Assembly (NCBI GenBank): GCA_949361645.1
Contig: OX442436.1
Coordinates: 4,278,032-4,342,031, forward strand
Reading direction: 5' to 3'
DNA length: 64,000 bases
Source of the DNA: Spongilla lacustris
Lineage: Eukaryota; Porifera; Demospongiae; Spongillida; Spongillidae
Shown here: piece by piece, positions 20,255-30,839 of the stretch
Position numbering within the stretch: the stretch's first letter is position 1
Layout of the letters: the number at the start of each line of letters is the position of its first letter
The notes under the pieces: generated by a model
Databases searched by the model: none
Seen by the model: only the letters and a program-made list of their open reading frames with translations
Told to the model about the DNA's origin: nothing
Made by a program: the position numbers and the translations under genes

Positions 20255-20545
20255 CAACAAATGAATAACTTCCTGGCCAGGTTCCATAGGGTGAGCTTGT
20301 CACACCATTGCGCACTGATCCTTGATATGAACTCTGGCCAGCAACAATTCTTACTGTGACCACCTTGGTCTCCCCAGCCAAAACAACACCAGCATGCACT
20401 GCAGCACAGGCCAATGTAGAGTCATCTGTGTAGATATTTGTACCCCACACACGTCCAGTTGGTGTGCCAGTGAGAGTGAATTGAAAGATTTGCCCAACTT
20501 TGTCACGGTAAGCGACTAGATTGCTGGGAGCTTGAGGGATTGGTA
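20255..20545 (-). CDS. LCCL-like domain exon, copy 3 (most downstream)
   Basis: A 291 bp exon bounded by an AG acceptor and a GTAAGT donor, phase 1 at both ends, encoding 97 residues. Landmarks: VGQIFQFTLTG, VWGTNIYTDDSTLACAAVHA, SSYQGSVRNGV and TWPGSYSF. The order YTDDS, C-AAVHAG, Y-GS-RNG follows the LCCL fold; only the one Cys is present, whereas vertebrate LCCL domains have four. LCCL modules are usually extracellular or luminal. No flanking exons were found, so the parent gene is unknown. Confidence 0.75.
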
Positions 20546-20639
20546 CTACATGTATATGGGAAGTGAAATAAGAAACATGCAACGATGATTCATACAAAGT
20601 TTTGCAACAGTATAAATATTATAAGTAAAATACACATGT

Positions 20640-21692
20640 AGGGTGTGTAGCCGATTTTCAGGTTTTGTAGGTTAATCGGTTATTTGCGATTACCTATTCG
20701 GTCGACTATGCATTTAGTAGAATAGCAGGTTACCGATTTCAGAATTTCCTTTAGTCAAAATAACCGATTCTGTTTTTCTTAGTCGCAATTAGTCGATGTT
20801 AATTCGTTTCCTTCATATGCAGAAATCGGTAGGAAATCGATTACCCCTTTTTATATGCCCTTCGCTTTTCCCGCCTGTACAAAGGCTTACTAAAGGTTTA
20901 ATTAATCAGTAAAAAAAAGCCATTGTTGATGTTATCATCACTTAGGACCCGGCTGATCAGTGTCCTCTATTTAAATAGCTATAAATTAGCGCTCTCTGCA
21001 GTACATGTCCGTTAAGTACTCTTTTGTACAGGTGACAGGTATTCAAACTGGCTCATTTCCAGACGTTCAGCCAAGTGCGTGAAGTGGTGTTCCACATTGA
21101 GATTTCTAGCTCTTATCGAATTATTGAGGGGCATGTTGTTCAAACAATCGATTATAACTGTCAATGGCTGCAGATAACGTGTTTCTGGAATTTCTTAGTT
21201 CTTTATTTTCGAGCCGGCGCAGGCTGCAGGGTAGACATGCTAATGACTCTTTAGAAAAGTACTTATTTTTGTTTTTAAAATAAGCTAAACATCTTACTTG
21301 TCCTGTACTTAGTATAGTGCGTTGGTAGCTGGCGAAGAAACATAAGAACGTGGTTTTCGGTGCAAAAATGCTTGACTGAAACACTTGTAATTCCCATCCG
21401 CGCCGCCATCGAATCAAGTCATTTCCCTGTGGATACTATCTTATCGGGTACATGTAACTGTTGTTTTAAAGTTGCCATAAGCAACTGATAAGCAATAAAA
21501 CTGGCCATATGTGTATAGACCTCTAGGATGTGATTTATCGTGCCAATATAAAAAATCGGAAAAATTAATTGCCAAAATCGATTCGATGTTTCTAATAACC
21601 GATTTGCAAGTTGCTATAAACCTGAAAAATCGGTTAGATTTTTAATAGTCGAAATAATCGATTTTGATTTATAAAAAAAGGTCACGCACCCT
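20640..21692. mobile_element. 1.05 kb terminal-inverted-repeat element in an LCCL intron
   Basis: Ends AGGGTGTGTAGCC and the complement of AGGGTGCGTGACC, flanked by ATGT at 20636-20639 and 21693-21696. Subterminal blocks at both ends contain scattered ATCGGTTA and AATCGATT motifs in inverted arrangement. The uninterrupted intron sequence is seen in the sister introns near 20065 and 22245. The minus-strand frame at 21121-21417 (98 codons) resembles nothing I know. A truncated second copy lies at 45096-45874. Confidence 0.78.
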
Positions 21693-21882
21693 ATGTAACA
21701 CTAGTTAGCTTTGAATGTATTTATGTCTAATAAAACATTAGTGAGTAATTCCAATAATTATACCACACATATTAGATTCGTCATACACAACTGTATTGGA
21801 TAAACATTCAAATACATGAATATCATACACATGTATAACAATGCTGAATAATGCACACATAATTATATATACATGTACTTAC

Positions 21883-22173
21883 CAAAAAATGAATAACTTC
21901 CTGGCCAGGTTCCATAGGATGAGCTTGTCACACCATTGCGCACTGACCCTTGATATGAACTCTGGCCAGCAACAATTTTCACAGTGACCACTTTGGTCTC
22001 TCCAGCCAAAACAACACCAGCATGTACTGCAGCACAGGCCAATGCAGAGTCATCTGTGTAGATGTCTGTACCCCACACACTTCCAGTTGGCCTGCCAGTG
22101 AGAGTGAATTGAAAGATTTGCCCAACTTTATCACGGTAAGCGACTAGATTGCTGGGAGATTGAAGGATTGGTC
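21883..22173 (-). CDS. LCCL-like domain exon, copy 2
   Basis: A 291 bp phase 1-1 exon with intact acceptor and GTAAGT donor. The same module as the neighbours; differences are few (for example GRPTGSVWGTDIYTDDSALA). The introns on each side are also alike between copies, so exon and intron were duplicated together, recently enough that both are still easy to align by eye. Confidence 0.75.
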
Positions 22174-22419
22174 CTGGGAAGTGAATTAAGAAATATGCAA
22201 CCATACTTCTGCAACATTATAATATAAGGATTAAAAATACACTTGTAAGCTTTGAATGTATTTATGTATAATAAAACATTTCTGAGCAATTCCAGTACTG
22301 AATTGCACCCCTGATATTAGATTGGTCATACACAACTGTATTGGTTAAACATTGAAATACATGTATATCATATAATAATGTTGAGTAATGCACACATAAT
22401 TATATATACATGTACTTAC

Positions 22420-22710
22420 CAACAAATGAATAACTTCCTGGCCAGGTTCCATAAGATGAGCTTTTCACACCATTGCGCACTGATCCTTGATATGAACTCT
22501 TGCCAGCAACAATTCTTACAGTGACCACCTTGGTCTCTCCAGCCAAAACAACACCAGCATGTACTGCAGCACAGGCCAATGCAGAGTCATCTGTGTAGAT
22601 GTCTGTACCCCACACACTTCCAGTTGGTGTGCCAGTGAGAGTGAATTGAAAGATTTGTCCAACTCTGTCACGGTAAGCGACTAGATTGCTGGGAGCTTGT
22701 GGGATGGTTA
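22420..22710 (-). CDS. LCCL-like domain exon, copy 1 (most upstream)
   Basis: A 291 bp phase 1-1 exon, intact splice sites, no internal stop. It differs from copy 2 in positions such as GKSSYQGS and NGVKSS. All three copies keep open frames, which argues that the array is translated as part of a larger protein whose other exons I cannot locate in the window, or that duplication is very recent. Confidence 0.75.
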
Positions 22711-22767
22711 CTATACGGGAAATGAATCAAGTAACATCGAGAGCTACCTTAGTAACTCTAGTAACTC

Positions 22768-22905
22768 TCATTAAGGAATTGACCTCGATTATGAAGTCAT
22801 TTAAAACGGGACCCGCGTATAACTCATGTCCCGAGACTCGGATAGTTTAGCTCTTTGTAGCTGTCGAACCAGAAGGCAAAGACGATCATTTTGTGTTTTT
22901 ATTCA
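22768..22905 (-). repeat. Inverted fragment of the 19.2/56.3 kb repeat
   Basis: The reverse complement resembles the right part of the repeat at 19205-19832 (the region with the CGGGACTCGC-type and TTGTTCGATACCGACAA-type segments), with many differences. Confidence 0.45.
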
Positions 22906-23059
22906 AGTCGCCAGGTCATTTTATGTATGAGAACAAAAGAAGCTTCTGTTTTCTTCGTTCCCAGACTGATTTTTCTCCTCCCATTTTGTGGGTGAGTATA
23001 ACTCGGGATAGGAACTGTTTTAAAGAGCACCAACTACACCTAGAATTTTCTGTCGAGTG

Positions 23060-24300
23060 CCTGTTGATATTAGATGTATAGATTTGGCACAAAACCGCTA
23101 TACGTAATAATTACTAAAAGCACGTAATAATTACGGCATAAATAGTTGCCACATATTATGATTAGAAATTTATGGTATATCGAACAGTACAGTTGCAAAT
23201 CCATTGCATGCATTAATTGGTATTCTAGTCGTAGTTCGTTCGCCACTTTTGAGTAGTAAAGTTGTTTTTGTCAAAATGCCTTCAAGTGAATTATGTGTTC
23301 TCCATGTAGTACATGTACTTACAATATAATTGGAATCATGGAGTTTTATAGTTTCATATTACTTACAGGCAGTATAATGCAGATACACATTCTTGTGGCT
23401 GCACCTGACAACTCTCAGATAATTCAATTGCATGCATCCATGTTTTTCCCACTGTAGCTACTCCTTGTATGTACCCAAGGATAGTGTTCTAAATGAGTAT
23501 AAGCGTGACCTCAAAAAAGCTATTCTAAGGAATAGCACTTTGTTATATAAATAGTTTAATGATGCGTTTTGTAAAACCCACCCGTTAGCACAAAAGGTTA
23601 TGTAGATCTGCACATGCAACTGTTAGTGAATTGAAGTTAGTGCAGGTGCATTGCTTAACAATAAAGGCACTGAAAGTGTGCAGAAAAATAGCAGGTGAAT
23701 TTCTACATGATCTTCGTGCAATAAAATTGCTGATAGTGAAATTCTAGTAGGGGTAAGGTACCATACTGCTAATTCAGAGCCTTACTTCTATGACGCCTCT
23801 TACAACTACACAAGGCAGCTTGGAATTATACCAGTAGACCTCAATGCCGAATGGTAGGCGTGTGGTGGCAGGCAACAGGCATTGTGGCAGTATGCGTCCA
23901 CTGAAATGGAAACACACAAAAGATTGTCGGCCGCTCAATAGATAGAAATAGACATTGTATTTGGGACAAAAATACTATTTCAAGAATGCACAAAGTTGTT
24001 CGAGCTGGCCTTGACAATCTTGATTCAGAGTGTGGTTATGTGCATCATGATAACTTTGCAATTAGACTTGCGCTTTAGTGAGTGGCATGGCACCCTATTT
24101 ACTGTGAGTTCCCAACATGCTCCAGTCCACTAAGGGTAATAAGGGCAGCTGCACTTTACTATCCTGTGCTAAGGGGCTTCCTTTGGAAACTATTCACACA
24201 TGGCGAACTATTGATGCAATGCTTTCTGATGGAGTGCCTAGGTTGAAGGACAACTTATCTGAATAATTTATTCACCGAGGAAGGTTCAGAGCATGCCATA
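23060..24300. other. Non-coding stretch, nothing recognised
   Basis: AT-rich DNA with no splice-bounded open frame, no inverted repeat longer than about 20 bases and no family resemblance to other repeats of the window that I can see. Confidence 0.4.
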
Positions 24301-24309
24301 GTCAGTGAA

Positions 24310-24640
24310 GACCTTTCCTCCTACTACTACCCCTACTCCTCCCCTCCTACCCCTACTCCTCCCCTCCTACCCCTATTCCTCCCATTTCCTGTCACTATCC
24401 CTACTCCTCCCCTTTTCTGTCACTATGCCTATACTACCACTACTCCTCCCCTCCTACCCCTATTCCTCCCCTTTCCTGTCAATACCCCTATTCCTCCCCT
24501 TTCCTGTCACTGTGCTTACTACTACCCCTACTCCTCCCCTTACTTACCACTACCCCTACTCCTTCCCTTATCTACCACTACCCCTACCCCTCCCCTTAGC
24601 TACTATAACTTCTATTTTACCAATAGTGAGCAGCTGACAC
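24310..24640. repeat. Pyrimidine-rich minisatellite
   Basis: About 330 bases of variants of CTACCCCTACTCCTCCCC mixed with TTTCCTGTCACT. All six-frame openings here are a by-product of the repeat. A separate 18 bp direct repeat (AGTGGACGCATGCTGTC) follows at about 24661-24697. Confidence 0.8.
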
Positions 24641-24699
24641 TCATTTGCTCATTTCCTTTTTAGTGGACGCATGCTGTCTTAGTGGACGCATGCTGTCAT

Positions 24700-25417
24700 G
24701 CCTATATCTTCTGCCACTACATACCTACCATTAAACAAAACATGGGAGACATTATGAAGTCCAAGTCAGTTAAACAGAAGTTTTAAACATTGCCTGACCC
24801 TGAGCTGTTCATAATTTAGAAGAACATTCCAACTAAAATTCAGGTTGTGCGGCAAACATTGGTTGATGTAATGCCTTAAAGTTAGACATACATAAACCTC
24901 AGAAAATAATGTTTTAAAATCTGGATTATCAATCTCTAAATGATAGAGCAGAAGTCAGATGCATGTTCAGTATGCATTGTCACTAAAAACAGTTTTGGTG
25001 GATGGGCACAAGCATTGTAGCTGCTTGTGAAGGACCCTGCATGTTAAGTACATTATTTGTATACTTGATTCATTGCTTTTTATGAATATCATCTGGTGCA
25101 TGGAGTGAGATGAATTTGAGTTGACACAGATCACTTTGATTTGCAGAGTACTGTAATGAAGAAAGAGATGGACACACCTGTTGCTGTCATATGAAGAACA
25201 TAGACTTATATGGGAAGATAAAGTTTCTCTGGTATCACTATACTTTTATATTGAAACTGAGAACATTGTTTATGGACTAAACAATATTTATCATCCATGG
25301 CTGCAAGAGTGTATAAATGATATACCAAGTTTAGATAGATGTGATCTAACATGAGTTATGAAATTCAGTTAATATATTTAGCATATGCATCCAGTTATTC
25401 ATAAAAAGCTATGAAAC
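24700..25417. other. Non-coding stretch, nothing recognised
   Basis: No supported gene or repeat; scattered stops in all frames. Confidence 0.4.
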
Positions 25418-25716
25418 AAGTATACAAAAACATTCTCTATGATAAAGTTGGTGGTGTATAGGATTTTAAGGCAATAGTGGTGTAAAAAGCAGGGAAACAA
25501 GCATCGAATGATATGGAAAAATGGAAAAGTCCTTTATTTAGCCTACACACATTGTGGAACATGACATTGTGCATGCATGTGCTAAATATATGACTCTTTC
25601 GTTTTTCGATATCATTCAACCCTTGTTTCCCTTCTTTTTACACCACTATTCCCTTCAAATCCTATATACCATCAACTTTCTCATAGACAATGATTTTATG
25701 TTTTTTATATACTTGT
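25418..25716. mobile_element. Foldback MITE of the AACATTCTC family, copy 2
   Basis: Left arm ACAAGTATACAAAAACATTC then AAAGTTGGTGGTGTATAGGA, right arm the complement ending TTATATACTTGT. Arms are about 110 bases with an unrelated centre. It has no coding capacity. Confidence 0.75.
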
Positions 25717-26169
25717 GCAAACCATAACACATGCATGCAGAATTTCACAGCGTGGTAAAGATTATAAGAGACTTTTTACCTTTAAATTTATATACCAATT
25801 CTACATGTTACATACATGTAACTGTTAAGCTTGATGCATGTCGTTGCAAATTACTGCGCTTGGAAGTTTTAGAACATTGCCGGAGCGTAACGAAAGAAAT
25901 CTGTGCACGCATGAAGAGTTGTATGTCATCGAATTTGCAACAATACCATTCCTTTTTGCTGATATACTCGCCACTCATTTAAAAAACAGTACGTTCAGCG
26001 CATGCTCTGCCTCGAGAAATATGGCACGCCGGGATAACTTTCTTAACTCGTAAGTCATTTTCCGAATCTTACGTTTTAAGGTCGGCTCGAAAAGGTTGAC
26101 ATATTTGTGACTACAAAAGGGGGACCATATGTAGCAGAGGGAGACCATGGGTGGTGACCATGGATTGTC

Positions 26170-26175
26170 CGGGGG

Positions 26176-26211
<36 letters not shown>
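26170..26211. repeat. Poly-G tract
   Basis: About 40 G with a single A interruption. It lies between AT-rich DNA and a GC-richer stretch. Sequencing or assembly uncertainty in length is likely. Confidence 0.9.
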
Positions 26212-26213
<2 letters not shown>

Positions 26214-26955
26214 CGTCTTTAGCCCAGCTGCCGGTTTAAGGCGCGCGAGGCTCACTCATTATTGCACTCGATCGAGTCACGCGCGAGTCGATTGCGAGTC
26301 AGCGCGTGGGAGAGTGAACTTGTGGGTAGACGGCACTGTAGCTGTTAAGACGTATGGCTGTTGGAGTGCTGAAGCAAGGGTCACTTTAGCATATGCATCT
26401 TGCCTCTCGCTTTGCCATCCCATTGCACTGCTCAAAGTCCTGTGCCATGACAGCTCTCTATGGCAGGCTCAGCCTCACTCTTGTGCAGTCTAATGCAAGT
26501 AGTAATTGGGGCCGGGCTCTTAGTACAATTATATATACCAATTTGCAATGAAATAGAGTTAAAGTAATTTAAAACCATTACTTTTATTTAATACATACAT
26601 TGCGATGTCCTATAGGAATGTCCTAGCTTCTGTGGCATTATTATAATTTTTTTAATGCACTGATATTTTTATAGAAAATTGTTTATATAGAGTATACAAA
26701 CCTGCATATATGTTGCCTTCGTTCTCGATTTCTGAGATTTTCTGCACAAATAGATAACAAGAATGCTCAGTTAGCTGCTTGTAACTTATGAACACGTATC
26801 TTCAATTTTGTACATAGTTGTATATTTAGGCATGCTTTCAATCCTCATTTCTTTCGTGCTTGTATCTCTTTGCAGCTAAGGACTTTTACCGTATCCAACA
26901 TAGCGAATTACATGTACATGTTATTCGGAATCAATGATGTAATTATATAATTATA
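26212..26955. other. Non-coding stretch, nothing recognised
   Basis: It begins GC-rich with repeated CGCGCGAG and CGAGTC words, then turns AT-rich. No gene supported. Confidence 0.35.
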
Positions 26956-26959
26956 ATAT

Positions 26960-27769
26960 GGGACAGTGTCCAGCAAAATCGGGCTTGTGGGGTTATAATT
27001 TTATCACTATAAAAATTGCACGTTGTACTAAACAACACATCTTCGCGACGGTACTACATTTTCCTTTCAAATTTCATACACTTGTTTTCACACCATTTCT
27101 CTGTGTGAAAATCGATTTTTGTGTTCTACACATTTTCCGTGCCGTGGATACAACAATCGTTAACCCCCGCGGGTTAGAAATCCACATTTCTCCACGTACG
27201 AGTGTTGAAAACTTGTCAAATTCGGAGTATGCATAGAGGAGTCCTGTAGCTATTGATTTGTTCTGTCTATATCATCCGTTACGGAGATACAGTAGAACAA
27301 ACTACGGGCACGTTTTCCCCGCTTGATTCGCGCCAATGAGTTTGGCAAATCGCGGTGAATGGGAAGGCGGTGATTTTATCATTGGCGCGAATCAAGCGGG
27401 AAAATGTGCCTGTAGTTTGCTCAACTGTATCTCCGTAACGGATAATTCAGAAATTAACGAACAGAACAAATCTATAGCTACAGGACTCCTCTATGCATAC
27501 TCCGAATTTGACAGGTTTTCAACACTCGTACGTGGAGAAATGTGGATTTCTAACCCGCGGGGTTAACGATTGTTGTATCCACGGCACGGAAAATGTGTAG
27601 ACCACAAAAATCGATTTTCACACAGAGAAATGGTGTGGGAACAAGTGATGAAATTTGAAAGGAAAAGGTAGTACCGTCGCGAAGATGTGTTGTTTAGTAC
27701 AACGTGCAATTTTTATAGTGATAAAATTATAACCCCACAAGCCCGATTTTGCTGGCCGGACACTGTCCC
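26960..27769. mobile_element. Foldback element, copy 2
   Basis: 810 bp, same arms as 5597-6412 (start GGGACAGTGTCCAGCAAAAT, end its complement with a 3-base insertion in GCTGGCCGGACACTG). The central loop is in the opposite orientation to copy 1, as expected if the element can insert either way. Flanks ATAT/ATAA are only partly alike, so the target duplication is not clean. It ends about 90 bases before the assembly gap. Confidence 0.85.
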
Positions 27770-27855
27770 ATAAAATTATATAACATTTTAAACTCAAAAC
27801 ATTTCTCATTATTATACGTTTAAAAATGTTACATGTAAACACAAAACATCGCTCG

Positions 27856-28055
27856 NNNNNNNNNNNNNNNNNNNNNNNNNNNNNNNNNNNNNNNNNNNNN
27901 NNNNNNNNNNNNNNNNNNNNNNNNNNNNNNNNNNNNNNNNNNNNNNNNNNNNNNNNNNNNNNNNNNNNNNNNNNNNNNNNNNNNNNNNNNNNNNNNNNNN
28001 NNNNNNNNNNNNNNNNNNNNNNNNNNNNNNNNNNNNNNNNNNNNNNNNNNNNNNN
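27856..28055. other. Assembly gap (200 N)
   Basis: Exactly 200 unresolved bases, a conventional spacer size, so the true distance is unknown. Confidence 0.99.
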
Positions 28056-29420
28056 CACATCACACATGTCACATGCAGCGAGCACTATGACTAAGGTCAA
28101 CTAATGTTGCTCTGACCTTCATTGCCGGGTATAGAACATTTTGAGTATGTGTGCATGTAAGTCTTTTAATAACAATAAAAACAGTCCTGAAGTAATCTTC
28201 TGCACCTTATTCATCTGAGATTAACGATGCAATACTTTTGGTCAGTGGCTCAGTGCATGAAACATAGGTTCACGCCTGGCCTGCTATAGCAACCTTCCAA
28301 GCTCGTTTGCTGGAGCGCATGGCCACATCATGCAGTTGAATATCAACGGGTCTGTTTCGTGCATTGTTTTAATAGCTTCCTTCAGCAATGCTAACGCAAA
28401 ATAAATTACTCTTATGCCATTCAATTTCTGAATCGGGAGCGTCACATCCGATTGGCCCAAATGCAACCGTTTGCATATGCAATACGGGACATCATTATCC
28501 TCTTCAGCACTGCTTTTGCATCTACTTCTTGTTCCGTCGTATCACCACAATCATTACCTGCATGGCTGCTTAGAGGTCGTTCAGGTAAATGTATAATTTG
28601 GTAAAAAAGAGAAGGCTGATTTGGCGGTAATCATGATCAGTGATGCTAAGCAGCACTCATATCAAAAACCTAACTTCACAACAAATTGGACTTAAGAGTT
28701 CAAACGTTCCATATATAAAGCTATACAATAATAAGCTATCTATATACAACAAAAATAAGCTCTTAAGTCAAACTATTTGTTGAGTTGTAAGCCAAAAACC
28801 TTAGCCTGAAGTTTTGGCCCTGAAAATTCAGTCTCAGATAGGAATTCCGACATTTTTTGCGATCAAAACTCAAAAGTTACAATCTAAGATATTAAAAATG
28901 ATGTTTTTTTTTTAGATCCTGGTATTTATACTCAATATAGTACCATTTGATGTATCGGTTCAATGATGTTCAGTAACTGGATGAAACTTTGTAGAAAGAT
29001 AGAAAGATAAATTATCTATATGGGAGAGTACTTATACCTTGGAGGGGACGCAGCGTTTTAGAGTCGAAAATCGTGGGCAGAAAACTGTATTCGATTTGAA
29101 CAACACTTAATAAATACGGTGCGTGTTTAAAATCATAAAAACTAGTCTGGTCTATTGCTGACGCATTCAACAGTCGCTCTGAATGCATAGTAAGCCATAA
29201 TGAAGCATATATGAAGCTACCAGTGAGATCGTTTTTACCAAATGTGTCAATAATGCAAACAGAAAAAAATTTCTTCTGACGTCTAGGATTTTAAGGTCTA
29301 AAATCACGGATTCCGCAGTGCCTAACAATGGGTAGCCATAACAAAAAAATGCTGGCAAATATTCAAAGTGTTAAAACGCACCACGATCGACTATGAGAAA
29401 TCAAATTGTAGCTAAGTTCA
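28056..29420. other. Stretch without supported gene
   Basis: Short open frames occur near 28284-28573 on both strands, but none has splice sites plus a family motif. I see no repeat family here. Confidence 0.35.
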
Positions 29421-29509
29421 CATATGTTTATACGAATATATAATAAAGGTCAAATAATAATAACAAGTGTACAACCACATCGCATATTGTGTGCTGCAGT
29501 CTCACTGCG

Positions 29510-30817
29510 TCACAAATCCGATTCTTGGAGTGACATGCTTTTAGCCATTTTTGCAGTGAGGTAAGGAGGAGGATATGTGTCAGGTGGCGGGGCTTGGTAA
29601 GCACCTGGAGGCGGGACTTGGTTAGCACCTGGAGGCGGGGCTTGGTAAGCACTTGGAGGCGGGGCTTGGTAAGCACCTGGAGGCAGGGATTGGTAAGCAC
29701 CTGGAGGCGGGGCTTGGTAAGCGCCTGGAGGCGGGGCTTGGTAAGCACCTGGAGGCGGGGCTTGGTAAGCACCTGAAGGCGGGGCTTGGTAAGCACCTGG
29801 AGGCGGGACTTGATTTTGAGGTCGGTTATAAGGAACATAAGATGGATTTGTTGGAAGAGGAGGATACTGAGGTGGTGGGAGTGGCTGCTGTCCTGCCAAG
29901 GACTGAGGTGGAACATTGCCCAGTGTGATGGGAATGTCAATGTCAGCATCTAAGGCCCACGGAATACTGGCCTCGATTCGCAAATTGTAGCGCAGATTGA
30001 TGATGCCACAGTTGGCTATAGTTGGAATAGCAGATGGAATAGCAAGCTGTTCAGCTGGTGCCCATTGGAATGTGGTGCGCCCTTGAACTGGTGGTGACTG
30101 GAATGAACTGAGTTGATTAGAGCTTTCACGGGTGCTTCCGTCGGCCGTGAAGGTTACTCTCCTGGTGAGAGTAGCTACAAGTGTGATAGCTCTTCCGCTA
30201 CCATTATCCAACGATGCAGTCAATTCGATTCCCTCGCCAATACAATACCCTGTTCGTGGAAGGTTTACTGTAAGTGATATTGGAGGAGAGGCGCAACACA
30301 AGCAACAGATGGTTTTCTCATCCTCGAACTGAGCAGGATTCATAAGAGCTGGCACGTTTATGTCGACTCGGTCGACGATCTGGACAATTGCAGAAGCAGT
30401 GTCATCGAAGTGCAAGTGACCCGTCGAGATTCTCGCTTCGAGTTCATAGTGGATGTGACCATGCTCCCCATCAAACGAGCTTGGAAGATTCGCAGAGAGT
30501 CGAGCGAACCTAAATGGGAGAACGTGTCGTCCATTTAGGACCCTGTGAGGGAGATGCTCTGCCTCGATGACCTCGTTAATGTAGTCTTCGTGGGAGTGAA
30601 AGTGGCGAGTTTCCGTCCTTGTATGACGATGGTGTCTGCCCCCCTCCTCTACGATGTATGTTTCAGTCCAGTGCACGTCCGCGTATCCTTTCAACGAGAC
30701 GGTGATAGCGTTATAGGGCATGGGTCCGTCCGTGACGACTACAATCGATCCGGTCACTTCTCCCGGGACGAGGTAAACCCCTTGGTTGTTCAACACTATC
30801 CTGAACTCCTTCGCCAT
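29510..30817 (-). CDS. Arrestin-domain-containing protein (alpha-arrestin/ARRDC-like) 1
   Basis: Single exon, 435 residues, ATG at 30817 (MAKEFRIVLN) chosen because the frame upstream has no earlier ATG. Residues about 3-165 are an arrestin N domain (VPGEVTGSIVVV, NAITVSLKGYADVHWTE, LPFRFARL, HYELEARIS); about 175-320 are an arrestin C domain (CCASPPISLTVNLPRTGYC, GRTTFQWAPA, PWALDADIDIPITLGN). The tail has a PPQY motif, then about ten copies of an 8-residue PPPGAYQA unit and a PPPY near the end. PPxY motifs in ARRDC proteins bind WW domains of NEDD4-type ubiquitin ligases, so a role as adaptor in receptor or transporter turnover at membranes is expected. The absence of introns in this intron-rich setting is notable. 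It is longer than its two paralogs because of the repeat tail. Confidence 0.88.
   Translation of the reverse strand: MAKEFRIVLNNQGVYLVPGEVTGSIVVVTDGPMPYNAITVSLKGYADVHWTETYIVEEGGRHHRHTRTETRHFHSHEDYINEVIEAEHLPHRVLNGRHVLPFRFARLSANLPSSFDGEHGHIHYELEARISTGHLHFDDTASAIVQIVDRVDINVPALMNPAQFEDEKTICCLCCASPPISLTVNLPRTGYCIGEGIELTASLDNGSGRAITLVATLTRRVTFTADGSTRESSNQLSSFQSPPVQGRTTFQWAPAEQLAIPSAIPTIANCGIINLRYNLRIEASIPWALDADIDIPITLGNVPPQSLAGQQPLPPPQYPPLPTNPSYVPYNRPQNQVPPPGAYQAPPSGAYQAPPPGAYQAPPPGAYQAPPPGAYQSLPPGAYQAPPPSAYQAPPPGANQVPPPGAYQAPPPDTYPPPYLTAKMAKSMSLQESDL
29580..29815 (-). repeat. 24 bp coding minisatellite (PPPGAYQA units)
   Basis: About ten tandem 24-base units inside the arrestin-domain gene 1, with variants PPSGAYQA, SLPPGAYQ, PPPSAYQA and PPPGANQV. 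The paralogs carry only one or two such units, so the array expanded in this gene. Confidence 0.85.
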
Positions 30818-30839
30818 GTTGTTCAATTCAAGTGAGAAA

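Noticed and set aside
24305..24637. Proline/leucine-rich frame of 110 codons
   Set aside because: Comes entirely from a pyrimidine-rich minisatellite.
27618..28104. Frames spanning the N gap
   Set aside because: The coding span is unresolved bases; nothing can be said.
29428..29949. Frames overlapping arrestin-domain gene 1, on both strands, with KPRLQVLT or LGKHLEAG repeats
   Set aside because: Shadows of the 24 bp repeat; the PPPGAYQA frame is continuous with the arrestin domains.
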